From NCBI GenBank assembly GCA_022712835.1, contig JAFLJU010000081.1, positions 1 through 13,250 of the forward strand: a stretch of 13,250 bases of DNA. Direction: 5' to 3'. Shown here in pieces: positions 6,875 to 13,230 of this stretch. Below the pieces are notes generated by a model. It worked only from the letters and a program-made list of their open reading frames with translations. It was not told where the DNA came from and did not search any database. Made by a program: the position numbers and the translations under genes. Every line of letters starts with the position of its first letter. Position 1 is the stretch's first letter. This stretch comes from Desulfobacteraceae bacterium. Its GTDB lineage: Bacteria > Desulfobacterota > Desulfobacteria > Desulfobacterales > Desulfobacteraceae.

Positions 6875-7834
6875 TTATTGCTTGGCCGTCTGTGCTTTAA
6901 TTTCCTTATACATGCGTAGCTTGTTGTCCATATGTTCAGTAATTTTTTCGGCCGGAATGTAAGTTGCCGGAATTCCGACTTTTTTCAAACCAACGACTAC
7001 TTTTGGATCCTTCAAAGTTTCCTGACAAACTTTGACCAGCTTTATAACAATTTCAGAAGGGGTGTCTTTTGGCAGATAAAGAGCGTAATGAGAGGAGTAT
7101 TCAACATCTACACCTTCTTCAATAGCAGTGGGCAGATCCGGAAAATCAGGTTCACGTTCTTCGCTGAGCATACAAAGCGCCTTCAGTTTTTTGGCTCGCA
7201 GCATGGAAGAAGCGACAGAGGGCGGCAGCTCCGTAAGGTCGACAAAACCACCGAGGATAGCGTTGAGGCGCTCGCTGTGCCCGTTGTATGGGACAGGATT
7301 AAATTTAACGCCGGCAGAGTTCATGTATTGTTGCACGAACATGTGGGTGCTGCCGCCGAGAACGGAAGCGACTTTGATTGCGCCCGGCTTTTCTTTGGCC
7401 GCCTTGTTTAACTCGGCCAGATTGTTCCAAGGGGCGTCGATCCGTGTCAAAAACAGATTCGGATACCTGTAGACATTACAAACGCATTGCAAACTGCCCA
7501 GATTGTATTTACTTACGCCGTTTACAAAGGTCGCTTGAAGCCCTTCGTGAAAAGCGCCCATGGTATAACCATCGGGTTTGGCTTCTGCAACTCGAGCCAG
7601 TCCCCGGGTGGCGGATACGCCCGGGACATTAACAACAACGACCGCGACTCCCAGTTTTTTTGAAAGGCCATTACAAAATACACGTGCAGATGCATCAGCG
7701 CCTCCGCCAGGTTTGTAAGGAACAATGTACTGAATCGAGCGTTCAGGCCAAGCGGCTCCGGCATTAACTACAAATCCGCCAATAATACTTACCGCCACTA
7801 TCATAAGCGTCATCATTTTTTTGCTAACAAACAT
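6875..7834 (-). CDS. tctC: Tripartite tricarboxylate transporter, periplasmic binding protein TctC
   Basis: A 319-residue secreted solute receptor of the TctC (Bug) family, which captures a carboxylate in the periplasm and delivers it to TctAB. It has a signal peptide (MFVSKK, then a hydrophobic core MTLMIVAVSIIGGFVV) with likely cleavage after NAGA; no lipobox cysteine is seen. The mature start WPERSIQYIVPYKPGGGADASARV is the family signature, and the PGGGAD loop normally contacts the ligand carboxylate. Further matches are GLARVAEAKPDGYTMG, VPYNGHSERLNAILGG (equivalent to the usual vPYkG...a...llgG) and the C-terminal LKKVGIPATYIPAEKI. Start ATG 7834 has AAGGAG 11 nt upstream. The FAH-family gene ends 83 nt upstream. 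The ligand is unknown; members bind citrate, other di- and tricarboxylates and aromatic acids. Confidence 0.93.
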   Translation of the reverse strand: MFVSKKMMTLMIVAVSIIGGFVVNAGAAWPERSIQYIVPYKPGGGADASARVFCNGLSKKLGVAVVVVNVPGVSATRGLARVAEAKPDGYTMGAFHEGLQATFVNGVSKYNLGSLQCVCNVYRYPNLFLTRIDAPWNNLAELNKAAKEKPGAIKVASVLGGSTHMFVQQYMNSAGVKFNPVPYNGHSERLNAILGGFVDLTELPPSVASSMLRAKKLKALCMLSEEREPDFPDLPTAIEEGVDVEYSSHYALYLPKDTPSEIVIKLVKVCQETLKDPKVVVGLKKVGIPATYIPAEKITEHMDNKLRMYKEIKAQTAKQ

Positions 7835-7917
7835 AATTGCACTCTCCTTTTTTTGTTTATTCCTGTCCCTCTCCTACGTCTGGAAAAGGGGTTGACAGTT
7901 TCCCGCACCTTGAGCCT

Positions 7918-8784
7918 TTACCTTTCATCCGCCACGGTATTGATCAAGGTGCCTATACCTGAGACCTCCACCTCAATACGATCGCCTGGAACTAAAAAAC
8001 GGGGAGGCTCGAACCTGATACCTGAACCCGCAGGCGTACCCGTAAAAATGATATCTCCCGGCATTAGGGTGGTGAAGGTCGATATATAGTTGATAATGCT
8101 GCCGAAATCGTGGAGCATATTTGCAGTGGTATCATTCTGTCGCTCCTCGCCGTTTATCCTTGTTGTCACCCGCAGGGGACCAAGCGTGGCCAGTTCGTCC
8201 CACGTGATCATCCAAGGGCCGAAACTACCTGAAGATTCGAAATTCTTACCTTGAGTGACGTTGAATTTGGCATGTTTCGTCCAGTCCCTTATCGTTCCTT
8301 CATTGCCACAAGAGGCTCCGGCAATATAGTCAGCAGCTTTCTCTTTCGGGATACGCCGCCCTTCTTTGCCTATAATGAGGACGATTTCACCCTCGTAATC
8401 AAGCTGCTCGGACTCCGCAGGCCGCAAAACAGAATCCAGATGCCCGACAAAGGAACCAGGAAACCTTGGAAATAGACTCGGCCGTGGAAAATCTTTACTT
8501 CCATCCTTATATTCTGCATTTCGGTTTGCATAGTTAACGCCCACACAGATGCATTTTTGTTGAGTGGTGACTGGGGGCAGATAGGTGATATCGGAAAGCG
8601 GTATTTCGGGATCGAAACGCTCGCATACAAGGCGCACCAGATCTAATCCTTCAGGATGTTCCAGAAGCGTACGCAGGCAGTTACCGGCATGTCCGGGCAT
8701 GCGCTCTGCCAGCGGCACCAGGCCGTCACCTTTTACTACGCCAAGTCCCTGTTGATTTTTATATAAATAATTTATGATTTTCAT
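7918..8784 (-). CDS. Fumarylacetoacetate hydrolase-family enzyme (2-oxo acid hydratase, hydrolase or decarboxylase)
   Basis: A 288-residue protein with the FAH fold in its C-terminal two-thirds (about residues 75-285); the N-terminal 70 residues form the small lead domain. Metal-ligand candidates are Glu131 and Glu133 (DYEGEIVLIIGKEGRRIP) and Glu162 (CGNEGTIRDW), where the common family residue is Asp (NDvS.R). The GKNF segment (Lys180), GPWMIT, NGEERQNDTTANMLHDF and PGDIIFTGTPAGSG are also family motifs. Members hydrolyse C-C bonds, hydrate or decarboxylate 2-oxo acids; HpaG of the homoprotocatechuate route is one. Beside HpaH- and HpaI-like genes an isomerase or decarboxylase step is plausible, but the exact reaction cannot be read. 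Start ATG 8784 lies 26 bp inside the end of the IclR gene, with AGGA 6 nt upstream, so translation is probably coupled. Confidence 0.88.
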   Translation of the reverse strand: MKIINYLYKNQQGLGVVKGDGLVPLAERMPGHAGNCLRTLLEHPEGLDLVRLVCERFDPEIPLSDITYLPPVTTQQKCICVGVNYANRNAEYKDGSKDFPRPSLFPRFPGSFVGHLDSVLRPAESEQLDYEGEIVLIIGKEGRRIPKEKAADYIAGASCGNEGTIRDWTKHAKFNVTQGKNFESSGSFGPWMITWDELATLGPLRVTTRINGEERQNDTTANMLHDFGSIINYISTFTTLMPGDIIFTGTPAGSGIRFEPPRFLVPGDRIEVEVSGIGTLINTVADER

Positions 8785-9577
8785 AGTTTCCTACCAATTT
8801 ATCGTCCATGTTTTTTATGGTTGTTTTTAAAAGAAGTTCCATCTCCCTGCAGGTATCGTTGATGGCCTTGACCAGCATATCGCGTCTTTCCTCAATACGC
8901 GCGGCAACGGAAACGATGCCGACGCTCAGAATCGGTATGTTTTGAGGGTCGTGAACCACCTGAGCGATGCAGGAAACACCGTTTATCAGGTGACTCTGGG
9001 CGAAAGTATATCCGGTGCTACGGGTTTTCCTGACCTCTTCCTTAAGGAAATCGAGCGTGAAGCCGGGATAGGCCAGGTATTGGTCCATATTTTTCTTAAG
9101 TATTTCTTCGATTTCTTCATCCTGGAGTGCCGCGAGAATGGATAAACTTAACCCCCCGACTCCCAGAGGCCGGCACCCTCCTACGGGCAAAGAACGAATC
9201 TGAATAGGACATGACCCCATCTCACGCAGTATACAAATAGAATTATACCCGTTGCGTACTGATATAAAACACGTATCTTCGGTTTTTTCTATCAGGCGTT
9301 GCAGGGCAGGCCGCAAGAGGTCATCCAGGGTGAAATTCCGTTGTGCGGCCATTCCGAGAAAGACCAGTTCGTTTCCGAGCTGGTACAGTTTTCCCTTTGC
9401 GCTTTTTGGTGAGGCAACCTTTTTGACGACACTATGCTTACATAACGCATCAAGGATGCGTAATGTAGTTGCCTTGTCCAATGCTGACTTGCGTGACAAA
9501 TCACTCAGATTCAGGCCGACAGCCGGGCTGGCCGCCAGAACATTCAAAAGAGACAATATCCGTTCCAAGCTTTGCAT
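8759..9577 (-). CDS. IclR-family transcriptional regulator
   Basis: A 272-residue regulator with the two IclR domains. The winged helix-turn-helix occupies about residues 1-75 (SLERILSLLNVLA, LNLSDLSRKSALDKATTLRILDAL, then KGKLYQLG). The effector-binding domain follows from about 85 to 255 (LLRPALQRLIEKTEDTCFISVRNG, the RPLGVGGLSLSILAAL loop, and GVSCIAQVVHD). These proteins bind small acids of the pathway they control and often regulate aromatic or carboxylic acid catabolism, as repressors or activators. Unlike most, this one sits inside the operon and runs in the same direction, 47 nt after the amidohydrolase and overlapping the FAH-family start by 26 bp, so it would be made with its targets (feedback, inference). 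Start ATG 9577 has AGGA 8 nt upstream. The last 20 residues (NMDDKLVGNYENHKLFI) extend past the usual domain end. Confidence 0.92.
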   Translation of the reverse strand: MQSLERILSLLNVLAASPAVGLNLSDLSRKSALDKATTLRILDALCKHSVVKKVASPKSAKGKLYQLGNELVFLGMAAQRNFTLDDLLRPALQRLIEKTEDTCFISVRNGYNSICILREMGSCPIQIRSLPVGGCRPLGVGGLSLSILAALQDEEIEEILKKNMDQYLAYPGFTLDFLKEEVRKTRSTGYTFAQSHLINGVSCIAQVVHDPQNIPILSVGIVSVAARIEERRDMLVKAINDTCREMELLLKTTIKNMDDKLVGNYENHKLFI

Positions 9578-9624
9578 AATCTATCCTAGGATCTGCATTA
9601 TTATGTACATCTCTGCTTCACCGA

Positions 9625-10506
9625 TCAAACCGGAAACCCAAAAAGGCGTGCAGGGTTATCAACGAGGATTTTTTGCAATTCATCATCGTTATCCGTGTAG
9701 CTGTACAAAAGTTCAAGCAGGTCTGTATCGTTTGGCGAAGGTTTCTTGGCAATAGGATGCGGCCAGTCGGAGGACCAGATGACCCGATCGGGAGCAGCTT
9801 CTATGTATGCACGAGCTATGGTGCGGACATCAGACCATGGGTGATCCGTCTTTGATATCCGATAACCGTTTGACAACATGATCCAAAAATTACCCTTTTT
9901 CAGCATTTCCAATACCTTCTGAACGTTTGGATCGTTAAGCCCTAAGGAGACATCAGCTCTGGCCATATGGTCTATGATGATGGGCACGTCTTCGATGTTC
10001 TCGTAAAGTTCAACAGACCCCATTATACCGTCCATATCCGGCTGCATCTTGGCATACCAGCCTAACTCCCGAAGCTGATCCATGGCACGCCTAAAGTCCT
10101 GGGGATCGGGCATCATGTTCAAACGCTTCATGAAGTTGAACCGAACACCCCCGATCCGTGAATCGGCAAGTTTTTGCACCAGGCGTTCGTTACCCTTTTT
10201 CAGCAAGACCATACCAATGGCACAGCCTTTGTAATTGTCTCCTGCCTCCTCCAGCGCATCCAGGGTAACACTGTGATCAAGACCGTAAGTTGTGGGCTGA
10301 ACAATGATGCCCCGCTGAATGCCCAGCGTCTTATGCATATGTTGCGCAGCTGGAAGAACGGCTGTAGACATGGTATATGCAGCATTGGGCTGGGGGGGAT
10401 ATTTTTCTTCGTCGCCAAGGATATGAAATTGACAGTCGCAGGAAAGAGGCGGCGGCATGCGCCTGGGGGTTCTGGGGTTCGGGTCAAAGGGATAGTATTT
10501 ATTCAT
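9625..10506 (-). CDS. Amidohydrolase-2 family hydrolase, LigI / lactonase-like
   Basis: A 293-residue TIM-barrel protein of the PF04909 / COG3618 type, the same length as LigI, which opens the lactone ring of 2-pyrone-4,6-dicarboxylate. Relatives act on sugar lactones. The first-strand motif is D24-C-Q26-F-H28, where LigI and most members have HxH; the first histidine is Gln here. Later site residues are present: His180 (IIDHMAR), Asp247 and His250 (IWSSDWPHP). GVRFNF at 120-125 is typical of the lactonase branch. ATG 10506 has a very strong AAGGAGG site 5 nt upstream. It lies 41 nt after the RidA-family gene. A role in opening a lactone or pyrone intermediate, or hydrolysing a related dicarboxylate, fits the operon, but the substrate is not known. 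Cytoplasmic; no signal peptide is seen. Confidence 0.82.
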   Translation of the reverse strand: MNKYYPFDPNPRTPRRMPPPLSCDCQFHILGDEEKYPPQPNAAYTMSTAVLPAAQHMHKTLGIQRGIIVQPTTYGLDHSVTLDALEEAGDNYKGCAIGMVLLKKGNERLVQKLADSRIGGVRFNFMKRLNMMPDPQDFRRAMDQLRELGWYAKMQPDMDGIMGSVELYENIEDVPIIIDHMARADVSLGLNDPNVQKVLEMLKKGNFWIMLSNGYRISKTDHPWSDVRTIARAYIEAAPDRVIWSSDWPHPIAKKPSPNDTDLLELLYSYTDNDDELQKILVDNPARLFGFPV

Positions 10507-10547
10507 GTTGTCCTCCTTATTAGATGTTTATTTGTGGGATCCTCATA

Positions 10548-10934
10548 TCAGGCCTTCATCACGGCCATTATATCGCATTTGACCAGCATTCCACCGCTCA
10601 TATCCATGACCATGGCCTGACGGGCAGGACGGGAGTCAGGATCCGGAAACATGGCCAACCACTCCCGGTTCAGAGCGGATCTGTCACTGCTGTCCTTCAT
10701 CCATACCGTAATTTTTATTATATCGTCGGTGCTGGAGCCTGCTTCCTCCATGATCACACGGATCTGGCGAAACATGCACGCACATTGCTCGTCCAGACTT
10801 TCCGGCAAAATGCCCGTTGACGGATCTTTGCCGATGATGACGCCGGTAACGATGATGTTGCCGATTTGGCATGCATTTGGAATCGGATTCTTGTGGGCGA
10901 ATCCCTTGCTGTAAAAGCTATCCCTCTTGTTCAT
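10548..10934 (-). CDS. RidA/YjgF/YER057c family protein
   Basis: A 128-residue protein of the RidA family, trimeric enzymes that hydrolyse reactive enamines and imines, with several subfamilies in catabolic operons of unknown function. Arg105 in RPARQAMV matches the carboxylate-binding Arg105 of E. coli RidA. The usual GPY.qa segment near residue 17 is replaced by NPIPNACQIG, and the catalytic Glu120 region (IEIEAIA) reads VKCDIMAV with Asp121. It is therefore an atypical member rather than housekeeping RidA. The frame is open upstream to 11204, but that part overlaps the aldolase out of frame. ATG 10934, with GAGGAG 9 nt before it and the family's normal N-terminus, is the start. It begins 16 nt after the aldolase stop. 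It may clear unstable 2-oxo-enoate or enamine intermediates or tautomerise them (inference). Confidence 0.88.
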   Translation of the reverse strand: MNKRDSFYSKGFAHKNPIPNACQIGNIIVTGVIIGKDPSTGILPESLDEQCACMFRQIRVIMEEAGSSTDDIIKITVWMKDSSDRSALNREWLAMFPDPDSRPARQAMVMDMSGGMLVKCDIMAVMKA

Positions 10935-10950
10935 AATAAAACACTCCTCA

Positions 10951-11769
10951 TTAGTATTGATTTCCTGTAGCACAGGTATATGTGCCTGCTGTATTTTTCC
11001 GGTAACGGTTTGCCAGGCTCTCCGTACCCCTTGCCAGGATACCCACATCGGTCCCGACGGCAATGAAGCGAAAACCAAATTCCAGATAAATGGAGGCGCT
11101 TTGCTCATTGACAGCCAGTATCCCGGGTGCTTTCCCTGCAGCAAGAATTTGCTTTGCAGCCTTGGCGACGGCCTTTTGTACCTCTTCATGTTCAAGCTGG
11201 CCAATATGCCCCATACACGCCGAAAGATCCGCAGGCCCGATAAAGACGCCGTCCACTCCCGGCACCGCGGCGATAGCCTCGAGGTTTTTCAATCCTCTTT
11301 CATTTTCCACCTGAACCAGCAGGCAGATTTGATCGTCTGCCTCATGCAGATAGCGCGGAATCCTGTTCCAGCAAGCCGCACGCGCGAGGCCACTGCCAAC
11401 ACCGCGAATGCCCCGTGGCGGGTAATGCACTGCCCGCACCAGTTCGGCCGCCTGTTCAGCGTCCTCCACCATGGGGATCAGGAGATTCTGAGCCCCGATA
11501 TCCAAAAACTGCTTGATGAGAGCGGCATCACCGTTTCTGGGACGGACAACTGCAGCAGCAGGATACCTCGCCATCGATTGCAGCTGAAGCAGGATGCTGC
11601 GCACATCATTGGGGCCATGTTCTGCGTCCAGCAAAAGCCAGTCAAAACCAGCGCCGGCGCATATTTCCGCACTATAAGAATTGCCAAGGGCAACCCACAG
11701 TCCGATTTGCTTTTTTTCCTGGTCCAGGAGTGCCTTTTTAAAGGCATTGTGGATTTCTAAATGTTTCAT
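10951..11769 (-). CDS. hpaI: HpcH/HpaI-family class II 2-oxo acid aldolase
   Basis: A 272-residue metal-dependent aldolase. HpaI splits 4-hydroxy-2-oxoheptane-1,7-dioate into pyruvate and succinate semialdehyde; relatives act on 2-keto-3-deoxy sugar acids. The catalytic set is complete and runs at a constant offset of six from E. coli HpaI: His51 (DAEHGPND), Arg76 (VVRP), Gln153 and Glu155 (VQVEN), and Asp181 (GPADLS). The last two carboxylates hold the metal and Arg76 binds the pyruvate carboxylate. ATG 11769 has GGAGG 10 nt upstream. It lies 69 nt after the hydratase that would supply its substrate. The C-terminus ends with a polar tail after [14 protein letters not shown]. The symbol reflects family and context; substrate preference is not provable here, since these aldolases are broad in the aldehyde they accept. 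Confidence 0.87.
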   Translation of the reverse strand: MKHLEIHNAFKKALLDQEKKQIGLWVALGNSYSAEICAGAGFDWLLLDAEHGPNDVRSILLQLQSMARYPAAAVVRPRNGDAALIKQFLDIGAQNLLIPMVEDAEQAAELVRAVHYPPRGIRGVGSGLARAACWNRIPRYLHEADDQICLLVQVENERGLKNLEAIAAVPGVDGVFIGPADLSACMGHIGQLEHEEVQKAVAKAAKQILAAGKAPGILAVNEQSASIYLEFGFRFIAVGTDVGILARGTESLANRYRKNTAGTYTCATGNQY

Positions 11770-11838
11770 TTGATGTTGGCCTCCGAATCATGAAATTTGA
11801 CAGGACCTTCAACGCAGCGACAGTCAGTCGGTCCGAGT

Positions 11839-12639
11839 TTATCCAAAATGAACAGCAAACGAACCAAGGTCACCGTAATCTGCGTATATGGTGTCACCCT
11901 TTTTCACGCTGACCGGCTTGATGAATGAGCCGGACAGGATCGTCATCCCGGCCTCAAGCGAGACACCGTAGGGTGCAAGTTTCCCCGCAAGCCAGGCAAC
12001 GCCTTTTGCCGGATGGTTCAAGACAGCAGATGCCAGACCGGATTCTTCCACGTCACAGTTTCGGTAGCAGGCAGCACCGATACGCCGCAAATCCTTTTCC
12101 ATTGGCCGTATCGGGCGCCCTCCTAAAACAATGCCTCCGTTTCCGGCATTATCAGCGATGGTGTCCAGTATGGTGCGGGTCTTGTTTGTAACCGGGTCGA
12201 CCCTACAGATCCGTGCGTCAAGGAGTTCCATGGCAGGAATAACGAAATCGGTCGCGTTGAGTACGTCGAAAGTTGTGCAGGGCCCGGTCAACTTTTTTGC
12301 AAGGATGAACGCAAGTTCAAGTTCGATTCGCGGCTGGATGAAACGATCGGTAGGTATCGTGGAATTTTCTTCAAAAAGCATATCGTCCAGTAGGACCCCG
12401 TAATCGGGTTCCGAAATGTTTACTGAACGTTGCATGGGCTTGGAGGTTAAACCTATCTTGCGACCGATGATAGTGCGCCCTTCACCATATTTGAGATCCA
12501 TCCAGGCACTTTGGATAGCGTAAGAATCCTCAATCGTCATATTTGGGTATTGCCCGCTGATCTGTGGCATCGCGGCCCTGGTTTCCTGTGCATTATTAAG
12601 CTGTTTAGCAAGATCCTTGATTATCTCTTTGTCGAGCAT
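11839..12639 (-). CDS. hpaH: 2-oxohept-4-ene-1,7-dioate hydratase, HpaH-like
   Basis: A 266-residue hydratase, nearly the same length as E. coli HpaH (267 aa) and similar to it along its whole length by eye. Shared stretches include GRKIGLTSKPMQ (HpaH GHKIGLTSKAMQ), SEPDYGVLLDDM, IPTDRFIQPRIELELAFILAK, NATDFVIPAMELLDAR, NAGNGGIVLGGRPI, VLNHPAKGVAWLAGKLAPYGVSLEAG and GDTIYADYGDLGS. Glu106, Glu108 and Glu138 match the metal ligands of the HpaH/MhpD family, and Lys61 sits in the GxKIGLTS loop. HpaH adds water to 2-oxohept-4-ene-1,7-dioate, giving the substrate of HpaI. The start ATG 12639 has GGGGG 9 nt upstream, which can pair with the 16S tail through one G-U. It is the first gene of the operon. 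Shorter-chain 2-oxopentenoate hydratases are the main alternative, but the dicarboxylate-type motifs favour HpaH. Confidence 0.9.
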   Translation of the reverse strand: MLDKEIIKDLAKQLNNAQETRAAMPQISGQYPNMTIEDSYAIQSAWMDLKYGEGRTIIGRKIGLTSKPMQRSVNISEPDYGVLLDDMLFEENSTIPTDRFIQPRIELELAFILAKKLTGPCTTFDVLNATDFVIPAMELLDARICRVDPVTNKTRTILDTIADNAGNGGIVLGGRPIRPMEKDLRRIGAACYRNCDVEESGLASAVLNHPAKGVAWLAGKLAPYGVSLEAGMTILSGSFIKPVSVKKGDTIYADYGDLGSFAVHFG

Positions 12640-12672
12640 ACTATTAAGCCCCCAGTTGTTGTTGAATGATAG

Positions 12673-12688
12673 TTCCGGCGTACCGGAA
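12673..12688. promoter_or_regulatory. Palindrome in the operon leader, candidate operator
   Basis: TTCCGG-CGTA-CCGGAA is a perfect 6-bp inverted repeat with a 4-bp centre, and the flanks ATAG and CTAT extend the symmetry with a 2-nt offset on one side. It stands 34-49 bp upstream of the hpaH start codon, where a regulator bound downstream of the promoter could block transcription. The operon's own IclR protein is the obvious candidate to bind it, but that is inference. It could also form a small hairpin in the leader RNA. Confidence 0.4.
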
Positions 12689-12730
12689 TACTATTGCCAG
12701 GCTCGAACTTTACCAGCGTTTTTCCATGTT

Positions 12731-12748
12731 ATTATTAATTTTAATAAT
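12731..12748. promoter_or_regulatory. AT palindrome near the candidate promoter
   Basis: ATTATTAA-TT-TTAATAAT has perfect 8-bp arms. GTT before and AAC after continue the symmetry if one base is skipped. It sits between the candidate -10 box and the GC palindrome, about 92-109 bp upstream of hpaH. In AT-rich DNA such symmetry arises by chance more easily, so it is a weak operator candidate. Confidence 0.25.
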
Positions 12749-12762
12749 CAACATTAATGATA

Positions 12763-12793
12763 AGTAAAAAACAAATTTTGAACACTTTGTCAA
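12763..12793 (-). promoter_or_regulatory. Candidate promoter of the catabolic operon
   Basis: On the minus strand a perfect -35 box TTGACA (12793-12788) is followed after 19 bp by TTTACT (12768-12763), four of six for the -10 box. The spacing is longer than optimal and the -10 is weak, which would suit a promoter needing an activator. It would leave a leader of about 115-120 nt carrying both palindromes. No better pair was seen in the region, and no sigma54 GG/GC element. Confidence 0.35.
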
Positions 12794-12939
12794 TATAAAA
12801 ATTCCGATTTTTCTTTATATTTTCAATACTTTTACAGCACAAAACATCTAATAATGGAAGGTTCATTCAGTGAAATTTTTTAAAATTAAATGATTGCAAA
12901 TATCCACAGAAGCATTGACAGACTGCATGAGGTAACCAT

Positions 12940-12991
12940 ATTCCATCCCCAGGCCTATACCTGGGAAAAGGTATACCTGAGATTATGGAAT
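12940..12991. repeat. Nested inverted and direct repeats
   Basis: ATTCCAT (12940-12946) and ATGGAAT (12985-12991) form outer 7-bp arms. Inside lie CCCAGG (12948-12953) and CCTGGG (12960-12965) as a hairpin with a 6-nt loop, and a direct repeat TATACCTG at 12956-12963 and 12971-12978, the second copy within the self-complementary GGTATACC. The segment could be a structured RNA remnant, a regulator site or the end of a small mobile element; nothing in it decides which. Confidence 0.4.
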
Positions 12992-13018
12992 GTGGACAGA
13001 TACAATCACTTCATTCGT

Positions 13019-13060
13019 AATTCACAATTCACAATTCACAATTGATAATTGATAATTAAT
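13019..13060. repeat. Heptamer tandem repeat, six units
   Basis: Six consecutive 7-bp units: AATTCAC three times, AATTGAT twice, then AATTAAT. The first four bases AATT are constant and the last three vary in blocks. Repeats of this kind, in 7-bp units, are known as short tandemly repeated repetitive sequences in some bacteria and vary in copy number by replication slippage. There are no spacers, so this is not a CRISPR array. Confidence 0.85.
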
Positions 13061-13148
13061 TCATCCCTACTTCATCCCAACAGCCCTTTGCACTTTATCT
13101 TACAGATATAACAGATAGGAAGATGCTTTTAGTCAAGAAAAGTATAGA

Positions 13149-13170
13149 CAATTATTAAACAATTATTAAA
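13149..13170. repeat. Two-unit 11-bp tandem repeat
   Basis: CAATTATTAAA occurs twice with no gap (13149-13159 and 13160-13170). It lies between the heptamer repeat and the hairpin at the right end. No function is apparent; it may be a slippage product. Confidence 0.6.
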
Positions 13171-13188
13171 GAGTTGAAATATGTATCC

Positions 13189-13230
13189 AACCGGGCACTG
13201 GCACAACATATTGTGCCAGTGCCCGGTTTT
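13189..13230 (+). terminator. Perfect 18-bp hairpin with short T-run
   Basis: AACCGGGCACTGGCACAA (13189-13206) and its exact complement (13211-13228) flank the 4-nt loop CATA, followed on the plus strand by TTTT (13227-13230) and ATAA. This has the form of a strong rho-independent terminator for plus-strand transcription. On the minus strand the stem is followed by GGATAC, with no T-run. No plus-strand gene ends just before it in this window, so it may instead be a barrier between transcription units, or a leftover of a lost gene or repeat element. Confidence 0.6.

Noticed and set aside
7863..7900. Possible hairpin in the gap between the FAH-family gene and tctC
   Set aside because: CTGTC and GACAG can pair, but the stem is short and interrupted, so it is not supported as a feature.
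10935..11204. N-terminal extension of the RidA-family frame
   Set aside because: The extension overlaps the aldolase gene out of frame. ATG 10934 has a GAGGAG site and gives a normal-length RidA protein.
10927..11760. 277-codon plus-strand open frame
   Set aside because: It lies fully antisense to the HpaI-like aldolase, which has all catalytic residues and a ribosome site. The antisense product shows no family character.
13019..13060. Possible CRISPR array
   Set aside because: Units are 7 bp and contiguous, without spacers, and no cas gene is present.
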